Part shown: piece by piece, positions 31,301 through 44,100 of the stretch
Numbering within the stretch: the first letter of the stretch is position 1
Layout of the letters: the number at the start of each line of letters is the position of its first letter
Assembly (NCBI GenBank): GCA_027422505.1
Contig: JAPQWV010000124.1
Location: 1,364,001-1,428,000, forward strand
Origin: Craterostigma plantagineum
Taxonomy: Eukaryota > Streptophyta > Magnoliopsida > Lamiales > Linderniaceae
Direction: 5' to 3'
DNA: 64,000 nt
The notes under the pieces: generated by a model
The model's database searches: none
The model's input: the letters and a program-made list of their open reading frames with translations, nothing else
What the model was told of the DNA's origin: nothing
Made by a program: the position numbers and the translations under genes

Positions 31301-33936
31301 GTTGCACAGAACCTCTGGTTGTTTATCAATGATAAATATCACCAACTAAAATTGTTACAAAGACAAGGGAAACTATGTATGCGATTTTATCATGGTAGTG
31401 CGACCAGCTCGCCAATGAAGAACTGTAATACTGCTTAGATATAAATAACTAGCAGGGGCAAAGGGCATTCGACCAAGTAGTTGTGTATCATCATACAAAC
31501 CTTGATATGGTTTTGCAGACCCTTGTCATCCTTTGGAGGCAAGGGTTCTTTCGCAGCCCTCTCAAGCAGTGGCAACACGTCATCAACTAAAACAAACACG
31601 TCCTCATCCATACTAACGATGGGGACTGGTTGATCTTCTGCCTCAATATGCTTACTCTTTCTAGCCGAAACCTGGCCTTCAATAGCTTTAAGACCAGTGT
31701 ACAGCGAATCCATTACAAGGGTGGAATTGACATCTTTCTCATTGAAGAAATTCTTCACAACTAATTTACGTATTGCATCTGATTTCGCTCGGGACATGCT
31801 CGACCTAGAACTTTGATCCATTGCCAGCCAAAAAGAAGAAAAGCTGAAATAAAGTCATAATTGTAAGTACTTGAGATTGGAATGTTGTGATAATAAAGGA
31901 GAGGAAGTAATGCAACGTGAAAAGAGAAAAGCTTGCAGAAACCCAATTTCATTTAACAGGCGTGTACAACATCGCAGCTCCTATACATCCACATTAAGAC
32001 AGTATCAATTTCTCGACCAATTTAGTTCTAACATATAATACGCACAATCAACAGTCAACACGTATCAGTGATTCCTAAAGCAAAACCCACCTAGATACTT
32101 AATTCTTTAACAATGCAATTTAAAGTTATTTTGTTTTACTCTGGCATACAATAAAGATAGCTTCATACTATTCTATTTTACAAACACAGATTCTTTGAAA
32201 CAACTTATTCAAAATTCACATGCAGCTTAGTTCAAAGAAACAAACACTACTAGAAATGTGAAAGTTAAAAGCAAGCGACTGGAATACATGTGTAGAATTA
32301 GAATACCTGGACCACTTAGCTTTATCCTCTATTAGCTTCCAAAATTTGCCTCGTCTTTCCTCCACAAAACGCCGGAAGATTTGCTCAACATTTATCAAAT
32401 ACCTTCGTGCAAGTTCCCTTCTATATTCATAGCTAAGACAACGAAATAGTCTGTCTTTTCTCTCCCTTCAGGTAAACAGATATCAATATATGTTAGAAGC
32501 CTGTTGAGAGATGTACGGGCCACCTACTTACTCACTGAAAGATTTGTGGACGGTGAAAAATAACCAAAAAATGAGCAATAAACATTTAATCTACCAAAAA
32601 GAGGTGGATCCACAAGGACATTCAACTGAACGTAATAAACGCGCCGAAATTCCATGACAATCACGAATCAAAAAGCAATTCAGCAATAAAATGTGAGCTA
32701 AGTCTAAGAGCAAACGAGCACAGTTTTTCACCGGTTCCATGCGTGTTTCATGCTCAGTAGACAAATATTTAGCCCTTAGTAACGAGCAAGACAACTTTCA
32801 GCAGCTTTGAGAGGAAGATTACAAAAAAGACAAACATTTTAAATTACATGATCAAACATGAAACAACGACATAGATTAGTAGGTGGGCGTCATGATTGTA
32901 ATACCTTATAACTTGTACTTTAGCTTTAATTACTAAAGTATCTTCATCAACAAAGTCTTCCAATACTTTTGATAGCTCCATAAATTTCTTCCATCCCCAG
33001 TCGTGTTCCTTCTTCATGAATCGATGTAACGTATCTGCTGGTGCAAACTTGTATGAGAATGTTGTTACAGGAGTATTAATCATACTTACATGCATATTTC
33101 ATTTTCGGAACAAAGAGGAATAGACACTACCAGAATGTTTTGACTTCTTAGGATCCTTGTTGACCAAAGTAATGGTGAATTGTGCATAATGGCTCCACCC
33201 TGTTCGTAAGGAGGAATGGTTTATTCCATGTCAAAACATCACAGCCTTACGGGTAAAATTCATGCTTCATTGGATGATATCGTACCCGGTAAAAGCTTGT
33301 CATGATTGGCGACACATAGAAATAAAGAGAGGTGATTAATCACATCACAGCCTTGCGGGTAAATCAATATGTACCTATGGCAACATATAGATTCAATCAT
33401 TTGCAGATAAGAGCTTCCAGATACCATTATTTGTAGATATCCATATTTAACCTAGAAAGTAGCAGAACACAAATTCGGGATCTAAGAGATGAACTGTAAT
33501 ATAAACAACTCTGAGGTCATAACATACCATTTGTAGCCTCCAGCCTCAAAAGGGTCGCTTCGAAGTTCTCTTTTGTTGATTTGTGAAAACTTCTCAATTT
33601 TCCATGTGTAATGGCCATACAAGTCAGAAGGCTTTGGTCCTGCAAACATAGTATGGGTCAACGAACAGCTTAGTAAGACAGAGACAATATGTAGATACAT
33701 GCAATTTACAGCGCCAGTGATTCACCCTCATATAGATAACAGACGAATACATATAAGCAGAAAAATAAACCTTCATCCTCATCATCACTATCCCAGTAAG
33801 GAGGAGAAGTTGAGGGAGTTGCATTGTGAACTTGCTCAGAAGATCTCCACTTCTCCGATGATTCAAACTGATGAATGCTCGATGATCCTTCAAAGCTAAT
33901 CCCGTCATCAGATTGCCCTGTAACAATGCTTGCCAT
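28369..33936 (-). CDS. MATH-domain protein, TRAF1/MUSE13-MUSE14 family
   Basis: Twelve exons read from GT-AG sites join in phase to 1,105 codons: 33771-33936, 33528-33639, 33286-33374, 33131-33199, 32905-33034, 32307-32465, 31501-31843, 31142-31254, 30720-30849, 30141-30562, 29861-30056, 28369-29757. An acidic Ser-rich start is followed by a MATH domain in exons 2-5 (YGHYTWKIEKFSQINKREL, GGYKWYILIYPQG, GWSHYAQFTITLVN), a conserved helical region (RRFVEERRGKFWKLIEDKAK), a lysine-rich coiled coil (EAVALKKQEELIQEEAALLA) and a long low-complexity tail. Arabidopsis MUSE13/14 act as adaptors for SCF-driven turnover of NLR immune receptors and in autophagy; the same role is inferred here. No break was seen. 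Confidence 0.92.
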
Positions 33937-34190
33937 TTTTGTTGAATCTCAAGAATTCCCTTACAGTTATCTCCACTCCAAGCTGTCGCATAAACTAAAC
34001 TTGGATAAGAATCACATTTGGACTAATATCAAATGACAACATACAGACACTCATCACGAACAAGAATGACTGAAAATCACAGCTTTAATCCAAAACGGCA
34101 ATGAGCTAGAGAAAAAAAAGTACAACCAAAAAATTGCTCTAAACCCCGAGCATGATCGATCAGAATGCAGTAAAAAACAATCGACTAAAA

Positions 34191-34264
34191 CCACATTCAC
34201 CCCTGACACACAACCCAGCAGGGAAAACCACATTCACCCCTTACACACAACCCAGCAGGGAAAA
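34191..34264. repeat. 37-bp perfect-like tandem duplication
   Basis: Units 34191-34227 and 34228-34264 start CCACATTCACCCC and end CAACCCAGCAGGGAAAA, differing at about one base. It lies 255 bp upstream of the MATH-protein start codon, in its likely leader or promoter. Confidence 0.9.
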
Positions 34265-35016
34265 GACGCAAGTTTCAATTCAGATTAAATCAATAGGAAA
34301 CAAAAACTTCAACAATTCGAATTACGAACACCAGCCACGCAAATCAAACCAATCATCTGCATCCACAAACGACCCTATCCACGCACGAAAAACCCCCAAT
34401 TCAATATATGATAAAGATAAAAGATCCCGTCGAATAACAGTACGTGGAAGTAAAACGAGTAAGAAGAGCATAATCGCTTAATTCAGCTCGGATTTATAAA
34501 ATTCCAGAAACCTTGCTCGAAAAAGGATTGAAGCTTTATCGCACGAGCGCAGTGATTTTGAGACGAAAATCGTCAAAAAAGGGGATGAGTAGCAAGAGCA
34601 GAAAAAACAAAACACACACCAGACATATAATTTAGAATTTTAATATGTAATTATAAAAGCAGTACGTAGTTTGGTATGTGTCCTACGTGTGTTTGTCTCA
34701 CAAGTATATCTTCTAGGGTTTTTTCATTGGCCACTTAGGTAAAAAAAAAAAAAGTCAAGTAGACCCACGAACTCAGTGAATCGATTCGATCGATTCGAAT
34801 TATGAGTCCGAATTCGACTTTAATCAACTGGGCCATTGGCAATTCATCTTCGAGCTCGTGCCTAATATTTAACCAAAATTTAGGCTTCATATAAACACAA
34901 GATGAAGAAACTGATACAAAAAACACAAGTCTAACACTATATAGACTCAGGATCGTCTTTACAAGAGAGATTTCAGACATACGAACATCGACCAAAGTAG
35001 GAAATCGAATTGCGGG

Positions 35017-36280
35017 CTATTTCCTTTTTCTACCGCGGGGCTTACTAGTGGAGACAACCTTGGACGAACTTCCACTAGCAGTTTGCTCTCCTAAATCTTC
35101 ATCGCTTTCTTGGCCAAAGCTCTCAGTCCTATCCGTGGAATTTGCTTCCTCGTCTGAAGATGGCCGATGTGTCTCTTCCTTTGCAAGCCTATCACGAAGC
35201 TCTCTCAGTTTCGCTTTCTTCGAGTTTAGGACTTGCACGAACTAAAACCAAAGGATCGTCTGATATTGTAGGATAAAAGACTGGGAAAAATGAAAAAAAC
35301 CATAGGGGATTAGACTTACTTTGCCATATATTTCAGATTCGAACTCAGCCTTCTCGCGGCTGAGCCTTGTGCTTTGTTCAAGGCATTTCTCGGCCTCTAT
35401 TTGAAGTTTTTCGAATGATTCTGTCTTCCATACGACTTCTTCCTATTCGATGAGAAACGAAGCTGTTAAGGCAAGTCTACGGCGTATACACAGCAGATTG
35501 GATAAGTTATTGAGACATGCAATAATATAAGAAACACACAAGACAAGACACAGAGGTTTATCCTCACAAAAATTTATCATTTTTTTGTTCTCTTACGCTC
35601 AATTTTATGTTGGAATCCATGAGAAAGTCCAAGACTTCACATGTTGTCTCCTTGCTGTTTGGAGAAGGTTGGCATTTCCAACGCCATTCTAGCTTTGTGC
35701 CTTCCTTCTCAAATGTCCACGATAGCTGCAAAATGCCAAAAGCTAAGGCTCTAAAATACGTCGTCTATATATTGTAACTCAACCAAAAAGCTCAACTAGT
35801 CACTTTGAAATGGAGAAGCACCAAAAATAGCAAAATTGACAAAATCGAAAAGGGCAAAGCACATTAGTTCACGACCAATCAAGATCGAAGAAAAGGAAAA
35901 AGACGAACCCTTCTGAACCCGTCACCAGCATCGGCGAACTTGTAGATTGAGCCAGGCTGTTGAAACCCTAAATACTTCTCGGCCAATTCGATGTAATCCG
36001 AAGGCTCTTGGTCCCAATACGAGGCTCTCTCGCTAACTTCCTCCTCGGAAGCTTAAAGAAAGAAGAAAAGGATCAGAACATTTTCGGCGAAAGGATGAAC
36101 GTTTTTGAAGTAGTAGAGATTATTACCGTGGCATGTCCACGCATTGAGGCCGTCTGTAACGCCGAGATGAAATCGATTCCTGTACCAAGTGCCCTTGACG
36201 AAGATAGGTTCGCGTTTTGAGGTTTCTGAGGACTGTATTTCGAGCTTCAAGCATGTGTATTTCGGTGTTTGTTCGTCCAT
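35017..36280 (-). CDS. XRCC4: XRCC4, DNA ligase IV partner in end joining
   Basis: Five exons close in phase to 257 residues: 36127-36280, 35909-36051, 35597-35725, 35320-35442, 35017-35241. This is close to the roughly 260-residue length usual in plants. The head domain shows GTWYRNRFHLGVTDGLNAW and SDYIELAEKYLGF, then FRRLSWTFEKEGTKLEWRW. A long helix follows (SFEKLQIEAEKCLEQSTRL through KAELESEIYGKF-like to VQVLNSKKAKLRELRDRL). The tail is acidic and Ser-rich with a terminal basic cluster (KPRGRKRK), a likely nuclear signal. In the family, XRCC4 homodimers bind and stabilise DNA ligase IV through the coiled-coil stalk during non-homologous end joining. Confidence 0.92.
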
Positions 36281-36436
36281 GGCTTCCTTTCGTCTCCTTT
36301 CAGCTTCAGTGTCCGTTGAAGTGCTTTTGTTGTGCTTGAGGGAGAAAGATGGGCGTGCAGGGGAAGCTTTTTCATTGTAATTTAAAATTGAACAATTATT
36401 TTTAAATCATCTTTAATATAGTTTTTTTTAAGTTAT

Positions 36437-36832
36437 GGTCGTGTCAAACGGGCTGAACGGGGCCGCCATTTCTCAAGCCCGCCAGAGAGCGGCCTTACGC
36501 ACAAGCCCGCGCGGCCGTGGAATGCGGACAGGCCAGCCAGGTATTATAAATATTTGTTTTATTAACAATTGATATAAATAATTGAATTACGAATTTTAAT
36601 TTAATCAAGTTTAATAAATTAAAAAATTATTATTAAAGATGTTAGATTTGACTAGTAGTAATTTCAAGCTTAAACATTCCATTTTTATTGTAAATTTTCT
36701 GCCTTTCTTTTTTATTTTGGGGTGGGACAGGCCCGCTGCCCGCCTGTAGGGCGGAGCAGGCCTTCATTTCTAGCTTAGATCAGACGGGCTTTGGCTAGCT
36801 ACAAGCCGCCCCAGCGGCCCGTTTTGACAGAT
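36437..36832. mobile_element. hAT-like MITE with GC-rich ends
   Basis: Left TCGTGTCAAACGGGCTGAAC and right GCCCGTTTTGACAGATCTA are inverted relative to each other. GC-rich arms with many GCCCGC/GCGGGC motifs enclose an AT-rich core. The exact ends and 8-bp duplication are blurred, so the limits are approximate. It resembles 39068-39383 in design. Confidence 0.65.
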
Positions 36833-39067
36833 CTAATGGAACTAATCCTCGAATTATGGTGAAGATGTCTCATTCCCCACTCAATGATTGTGTTGGATCA
36901 ATGCGAACTAATACCCGTAATTGGGCTTTTTATCTTATTGTGTCCTCCTCTGCAAAACTGTGAAATCGTTACATCACCTCAACGGTGAATTTTCCCAAAT
37001 TTGAGTTCCGCGTAAAAGATTGTTTTATAGGTACAATTCTCATGACGATCCCTGAAACAAAAAAAAATCACGTTTAATGTAGGATAAGAAAAATCCTAAA
37101 AATAAGGGACATATAAGAAGTGAAGTATATAAAATTAAAATGTGATACGCGACCACAAGCTTATGACCTGTTTTATATTTGTTGGTTCAAGCACACCCCC
37201 TTCTAGATCAAATTCAATAGAAATAAGCATTGGAATCATGGAATAATCTTTTCAAAAGAAAAAAAAACGTTCCCTATTATCTTTTTATAGGATCTTGAAC
37301 ATATTAATCTTTGCCTCACCGCGAATCATGCTTTTATCTTTGCTTGTTACTCGTACCAAATGTCTTTAACATAATATGGAAAGAAAAGATGAACAAGTCA
37401 TAAAATAAACAAGATGAAATTAATGAAGCGTAATCACATTTATCAAAACCCCTATCTCAAAAAAACGAGTTGTAGTTCTTTTTACGTGGGAAAAGCATGA
37501 CCTTTCGCAACGCGTAAAAATAAAGTCCATCTTCACAAAGCGTAAATATATATCTTAAACAAGAGATCACCCCAAGAAAAATCTTAGTGCATGGCGACAT
37601 AAAAAAAAAAACATTATTTCTATCTTATGACATAAATATGTTGAGGAGAATGCTGTCTGGTTCGAGACCATATGTGTCCCTAAGCGTACCCAAGTGATTT
37701 CGGACCAGGCTTCATTCCCCTCAGCGACTCACCCAAATTAGAAGTTAAGAGCTCTAAACTCATATATCTGTTTTTGTAGTATCTATCTAATTCTTGATTT
37801 CCTCGAAAGCTATAATAATGTGATAGTCGATATATATAACATAACAGCTTTTCTCTACATGTTCGTTTGCTTGAACAGCTCGAGGACGACAAAGAAAGGT
37901 ACAAGGAAGATATTGGGGGCGTTGCAATAATCTATTTTCTTCAATAATAATACTTTGATTCACTGATAGATTTATTTCTGCAAATTGTGTGGAAATTATA
38001 AACGGTATGAATGAAGACTTTTGAAGAACTTCACCAGACCCTAGAAGAAGTTCCAATGGCGTTCACGGACTTTTTCTTGTGGAGGTAAATGAAAAAGTAT
38101 CGGTAAATTTCTACTTTGGATGTATCTGACTATTATTGCATAGTGTCCTCTTTTTTTTACACCAAGCATCATCATTTGAATTTCCATTATTCTCGGACCC
38201 CTTAGTAAATCGTAACTATATATGTTAACGTTACGTGATTGATGAGTAAAAAGTATGTATGTAGTATTGGACTCATTGATTCGTTGCTAAACGGTGAGTT
38301 ATTTGGTTCATCGAGTTTTCCTCCATCTTAGTTAACTTAGCCGACTTATGTAATAAATGATTGTAGTATAGTAGGTTCTCTCGACTTCATTAGACAATTA
38401 ATGATTTCTACCATTCGTGTGTTGTGGTGCGTGAGTGTGTTTAAACGACAAGGAAATCTATCTAGGATTGAACGACGCTGCTTATATATATAATTATATC
38501 CTAAATAGTAACACACGAGGTACGCTGCAAAACATTAATATGAGAGTTGAGATCGATTAATGCTTTTCAATGGTAAACGTTATAATGAGTCAAAGAAGAA
38601 AAGGAGACAACTCGAGTGTGTTGGATAAATTAAAGCAGTCGTGCGCTTTGAAAATCAAGATTTGGAAAAAAAAAATCATTGTTATTCAAGGATAAAGTTA
38701 TTAATGAACAAAGAAAATCAAAATTCTTATTGTACTAGTTTAACCGTTCTTCTGACTTCACTAAAACATATATATTGTATATGCAGGAGGCAAAAAACGT
38801 CATATAGTATAGTTTTGGTGAAATGATGAGAAAAGTCTTGCATTTCATTTTTTTTCATTACTATTAATCACTTTGTACTGTACGTACCTATGATTGCAAT
38901 AAAATTCGACCAAGTCACGTACTCACGAGCAATTGTTTAAGCCAATAACAGTTCCAAGTTGATTGGACATATTGGACAAGTGTCTAACAAGTTCTGTTCA
39001 GTAAATTAAGCTTCATAAATTAATAAAATAATTTTTATTTTCTTGTTGTAAAAAAAACTATTGGGCA
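36833..39067. other. Gene-poor intergenic DNA
   Basis: No supported gene. A minus-strand frame at 37680-38056 was considered and rejected. The DNA is AT-rich, without clear terminal-repeat elements. Confidence 0.45.
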
Positions 39068-39383
39068 TAGAGGTGTCAAAACCGGTCAGAGGCGGGCAGG
39101 CTCCTCACAGGCCTAAGCCCACTGTTTCGCGGGGCAGGCGGCTGGCATGTCATAGAAATTGAAGCCTAGCCTGCCCCGGCCCGCCGGCGGGACAAGCCCA
39201 CCCACCTTCAAAAACTTGTTTTTTTTAGTTTTATTATTTAATTTACTATTAATTTTTTAACTAATTGTGGCACTTATTAATAGATTTAATTATGTAATGG
39301 CGGACCGGCCCGCGGGCTAACCCACCCATTGGGGGCCTAAAAAATCACAGTCCGCGGGCCGCGGGCTGAAATTGACAGCTGTA
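39068..39383. mobile_element. hAT-like MITE, 316 bp
   Basis: Starts TAGAGGTGTCAAAACCGG and ends GAAATTGACAGCTGTA. A perfect 8-bp target duplication ATTGGGCA lies at 39060-39067 and 39384-39391. The GC-rich arms (GGCCCGC motifs) enclose an AT-rich centre. No coding capacity. Confidence 0.92.
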
Positions 39384-40038
39384 ATTGGGCATGACAGTTT
39401 CACCGGCGCTCTTACTTGGACCAATTTTCGTCCAATTTATGGGCTTTTTGAGTTTAGCCCAGTGAGAAGTTCTTCGTTTTCATTGATAGCCACGAATTTC
39501 GAAAAAAAAATACCGGGCCAAGAACCGTGGCCCATTTTTAAACAATTACCAAGAATTCATTTTGGCAACGGCCTGTTCCATGTGGGGCCCGCATCGATTG
39601 CGGCGGGGTGAATTCCTCATTTTGTCTATTCATGGGAAGATTATGTGAGAACTTTTTCTCCGTTGGCAGAGAAGAGGCGGACAATGATTACTCCACGGCC
39701 GCGCGATTCCCTGTACTTTCTCCGTGGAGATATGATGGAAATTACTAAAGTACCACGGTGACATCCTAAATCTTGGGGTGTGATTGATTTAAAGAATGAA
39801 GCAAGGAAAGGAATATAAATGAAAAAGAAAGACTAATTTTTACATTTGGTTAATTAGAGAAATAGATGCGGAGAAAAAAAAAAGAAAATTAAACTAAATT
39901 TAAAGTTAAAACTATAGAAATTCAATTTCTTCACCAAATGGTGAGGAAAATGAAAGAAAAACTAGTGAATTTCGTCTTCTCTTTAGTTCATTTTCCTCAC
40001 TATTTTTCCTGATCTAACACGGTGTTAATGTTGTTATC

Positions 40039-40264
40039 AGTGGCGGAGCCACGTGAGGACCAGTGGGGTCCATGGACCCCACTGGAATTTTTTTTAAAAA
40101 GTATTTATTAGGTGAATTTTTTTTATATTAGAATTCAATACAACTAAAATTAGTATGTGGACCCCACTAATTTTAAAAAAATATATATTACTAGTATAAA
40201 TGAGCCTGGGAAAGTTAGTAGTACTAAATGGACCCCAGTGGTAATAGTTCATAGCTCCGCCACT
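40039..40264. mobile_element. Short TIR element with 10-bp target duplication
   Basis: Ends AGTGGCGGAGCCACG and CATAGCTCCGCCACT pair. The flanks read TGTTGTTATC at 40029-40038 and again at 40265-40274. Ten bases would suit a Mutator-like element; if two of these belong to the ends, the duplication is 8 bp and hAT fits. Internal copies of TGGACCCCA also pair. Confidence 0.85.
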
Positions 40265-40987
40265 TGTTGTTATCAATGTTCTTTTTCTTCCCCTTTATAT
40301 TGCAATCGAAATTCGTAAATTACTTAATATGAATTACACGTTATTATTATTCATGCTTCATTGTGATCTCATCGAATGCTTTTAATTTATGTTATTGTGT
40401 GGCGAGGATTCCGGCGGGAAATGTCCTTGCTATTAACCCACCCATTGTCAAGATTATCGGAGTGGCAAATTCGTTATTATCGCTAGTAAATTAACCCATT
40501 TCATTTACTAAACAATACAATTGACTCAATTTGATTATAAAAAAGCCGTCAACAAAAACAGCTAATCGAGTAAATGAACCAGAACCACTAGCTAGTTAGT
40601 GTTGGAATAATTACCCCCGTAAATGATGGTAATATTTCGTTTGCATATGCTAAATACTATTTTCACATTCAATATACTTGGTTATTACTTCTCCCTCGTC
40701 CCACTTGCATGTTGTTATGTTATTCAGTTATTCAAATCTCTTTTTTTTTTTTATATACAAGTCATTACAGAATTGAAATCATTGGCATTACATCCTCCCA
40801 CGCACATCAATCATGTCACTGAATTAAATCCAAACCAAGAAAGGAAAAAATAAAAATAAAAAACCAAGTCGTTGGTGTGAAGTACCCAAGCTTCAAGAAA
40901 AGTAATACTTGCATCTTGATGCATACTTTTCAACCTCACGCACTATATCCAACGCTGCTTCAAGGCACATCGTTTGACTTTGACTTG

Positions 40988-41075
40988 TACATATATATAT
41001 ATATATACATATATATTATACACATGTATAAACGTGCCAGGCAAATGGTATATATCTATATCTATATATAGAGAG
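40988..41075. repeat. AT-rich dinucleotide repeat
   Basis: Runs of TA interrupted by TATC, just upstream of the P-loop gene; the region 40265-40987 shows nothing else recognisable. Confidence 0.8.
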
Positions 41076-41191
41076 TCTCATAATAATGTTAAGCAGCTCA
41101 TAGTTCAAAATTATATTGCAGATATAAAAGTATTGCCTGACTGTGTTCTTGCATAAATCGTAGCTGTAACCACAACCGTTGGATTTATCCG

Positions 41192-44100
41192 ATGCATTTC
41201 CACCGAAATCGTAAGTCGAAGCTTTCGCCGAAAGACGAATATCATCGCCTCGAGCCGTTCTTGGAGCGCTCCGAGTCGGGCCGTGTAGCAAATATCGAAA
41301 GATTTTCGCATTACGTTGGTAACTACAATTAAATCATTTAGATCAAACCTTTTTTTTGTCCTAAAGTAACTATCTTTCTCATGTAATAATAATTGCAGCA
41401 AGGCAAATAGGTTTGGACGATGAAATCGACGAGTGTCCACAGTTGGTAAAGTTGGCCTACGATTACTTGAAAAAATCGAAAGGTGTCGATAATAAGATGT
41501 ACGAATACTTAGCGAATGAATCCGATGCCGAGGATTTGTACGTCAAGTTGGTCGAAGAATTCGAAAGATGCATTCTTGGATACTTTGCGTTTCATTGGAG
41601 CCATGCCCCTCAAATGATCACTCAGGTCTTACACTATATTTTATTTAATATTTATTATTAAAGCTTCGCTCTAATTAATAAAAGATTAATTATTGCAGGT
41701 GCTAAGTGTGGATTCTGAGCAGAGGAAGCTCAAGGAGTTTGTAATGGCTGCTACAAGGTGAGTTGAACTTGAGTTATTAGTATGGTTGTCTTATTCAACC
41801 TTTATATTCTTTTATGAAGTTGGATGTCATATTCTTTAGTGCTTGGTGACATAAAAGATATTATGAATGACTAAAGTGCTTACGTGATTTTCAGCTAAAG
41901 TGCCCCCTATTGTGATAATTATTGCGCAAAATATCACAAAAAATGTCTCTTATCGGAATATTTGTTAGCGCATGACTTGTTGTAGGTATTTAGCCAAAAG
42001 AGAGAGAGAAATAACTCTTACCGAGAGATACGTCTGACAAAGCATAGCCCAACCAATTTGCTCTTTATTCAAATCTCGAATCTGAAAACTTTCAGTGCAT
42101 TTTCTTATTTTCTTCTCGTTCTACACATATTTCATATTCAAAACTCCCAAGCGAAAATTTCAAAGGACGTCGTATCGTAAGAATCGTGAGCGAAATAATA
42201 CAATTCTAAGGATATGGAATCAGAACGACAATAAAATCAACTTTTTTTTGGAGAAATGTCCCATTTACATATATATAAAGATAGGTTAGTCTGTACAGAT
42301 TGTTGGTCTCAATAAAAATCAACGTTGCATCCCTAGTAAATCAAACTAGAGCAAATTAGGCATATAAATAAATATCAACTTTCATTTTCTCTAATTCTAA
42401 GCCATTAATATCCATCTATCAACGCTTCTAATTACATTACATGTACATAGGAAACAAAGGTTTGAGAAGATAGCACGAGAACTAAAAGTGACGAGACTCT
42501 TCTCCACCCTAGTCGAAGAAATGAAGGCCATCGGAAACTTGACGAACGAAAATAATTCGCTGAACCATTCCGACGTAATGGTTCCTGCGGCCCTATGCGA
42601 GAGAAGTCCCGTCCTACTCCTCATGGGCGGGGGAATGGGCGCCGGAAAAAGCACCGTCCTCAAAGACATAATCAAAGAGTACGTTTTCTTGTTTTGTAAT
42701 GGGTTTTCGTTTGCCTTTTTTCTTTTATGCTGCGTCTGGTATGTTGATTTCGGTTAGGAAAATATCAGAAATTAAGGACTTCTTCCTAAAACCAATTGGT
42801 GATAGGAGGAGAAAGCCTGTGATATATCATATATGAAGTGAATTCAAGAGCTTGAATTTAAATCTGGTGTGGGACAGAGCCTTTGGAAATCTCAACACGC
42901 CCCCTCACGGGTAGTATGACTGGCCTAACATGTGGACCTATGAATCGAGTGACGGTGAGCGGAAGCTCGCTCTGATACCATATTAGAAATCAATGGGTTT
43001 TTCCTAAAACCAATTGGTAATATGAGGAGAATGCCTCTTAATATAGTGGATTCAAGAGCTTGAATTATCCGATGTGGGACAAAGCCCAATTAGAAATTTC
43101 AACAGAAAATAAAATAAAGTGTGTCGAATTGAAGCGTAAGGTATCATCGTTCGATGTGCTGATTTAGTTTTTCGTCGTGCTGTCCGTATACGAATTATGT
43201 ATGCCAAACTCACCCTTAATCTTCCTTCTGCAGATCGTTCTGGGCGGGAGCTATGGCGAACGCCGTGGTCGTGGAGGCGGACGCTTTTAAGGAGACGGAC
43301 GTGATCTATCGAGCGCTTAGCTCAAGGGGTCATCACCAAGACATGCTTCAAACCGCCGAGCTCGTAATAAAAAAGAACTATCTTATCATTACGCGTAATT
43401 CTTCCGATCCTTCTATGCATGAATCCGATGTTTAAATTATATAAAGCGATATATAATATATAGGTGCATCAGCCATCAACCGATGCGGCGTCATCGCTCC
43501 TAGTCACCGCGCTGAACGAGGGGCGGGACGTAATAATGGACGGTACGCTATCTTGGGAGCCCTTCGTTGAGCAGACCATAGCCATGGCCCGAAACGTGCA
43601 CATACGCCGTTATAGAATGGGCGAGGGCTACAAGGTTTTGTTGGAAGATGGTAGCGTGACGGAAAATTATTGGGCTCAAATCGACGACGACGATGGAGAG
43701 GTAGCGGAAGATGATCGTCGGGGATGTAATGGAGTTAGAAAACCCTATCGGATAGAGCTCGTCGGAGTAGTCTGCGATCCGTTTCTTGCCATCGTCAGAG
43801 GCATAAGGTCTGTTGGAAATATAATATATAAATTTAAAATATGATAATTCTCCCTTTTGGGCTTAAGCTTTTAAGTGAAGTGGTCATTTCAACATGGAAT
43901 CGAAGCTCAGACCTGGAGGTTATGAGTATGAATCCTCATGACCACTCATTAATTAAGAATTGGGGAAAGATCACCTTAAATGTGGAGGCGTGTTAGAAAT
44001 ATAATACATGTGAATTTGAAATATGATACACTTACTCCAAAACCTAAGCTTTTAGAGGCGGACTGGACAATTAACAAGGTCTATATTTTAATGGTTCGAT

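Noticed and set aside
37680..38056. Minus-strand frames ending in SLRGMKPGPKSLGYA, considered as a peptide hormone
   Set aside because: No signal peptide, no known peptide motif and overlapping frames of equal length; not supportable.
39770..40025. Possible Tourist-like MITE starting GGGGTGTGATTG
   Set aside because: No matching inverted end or target duplication was found.
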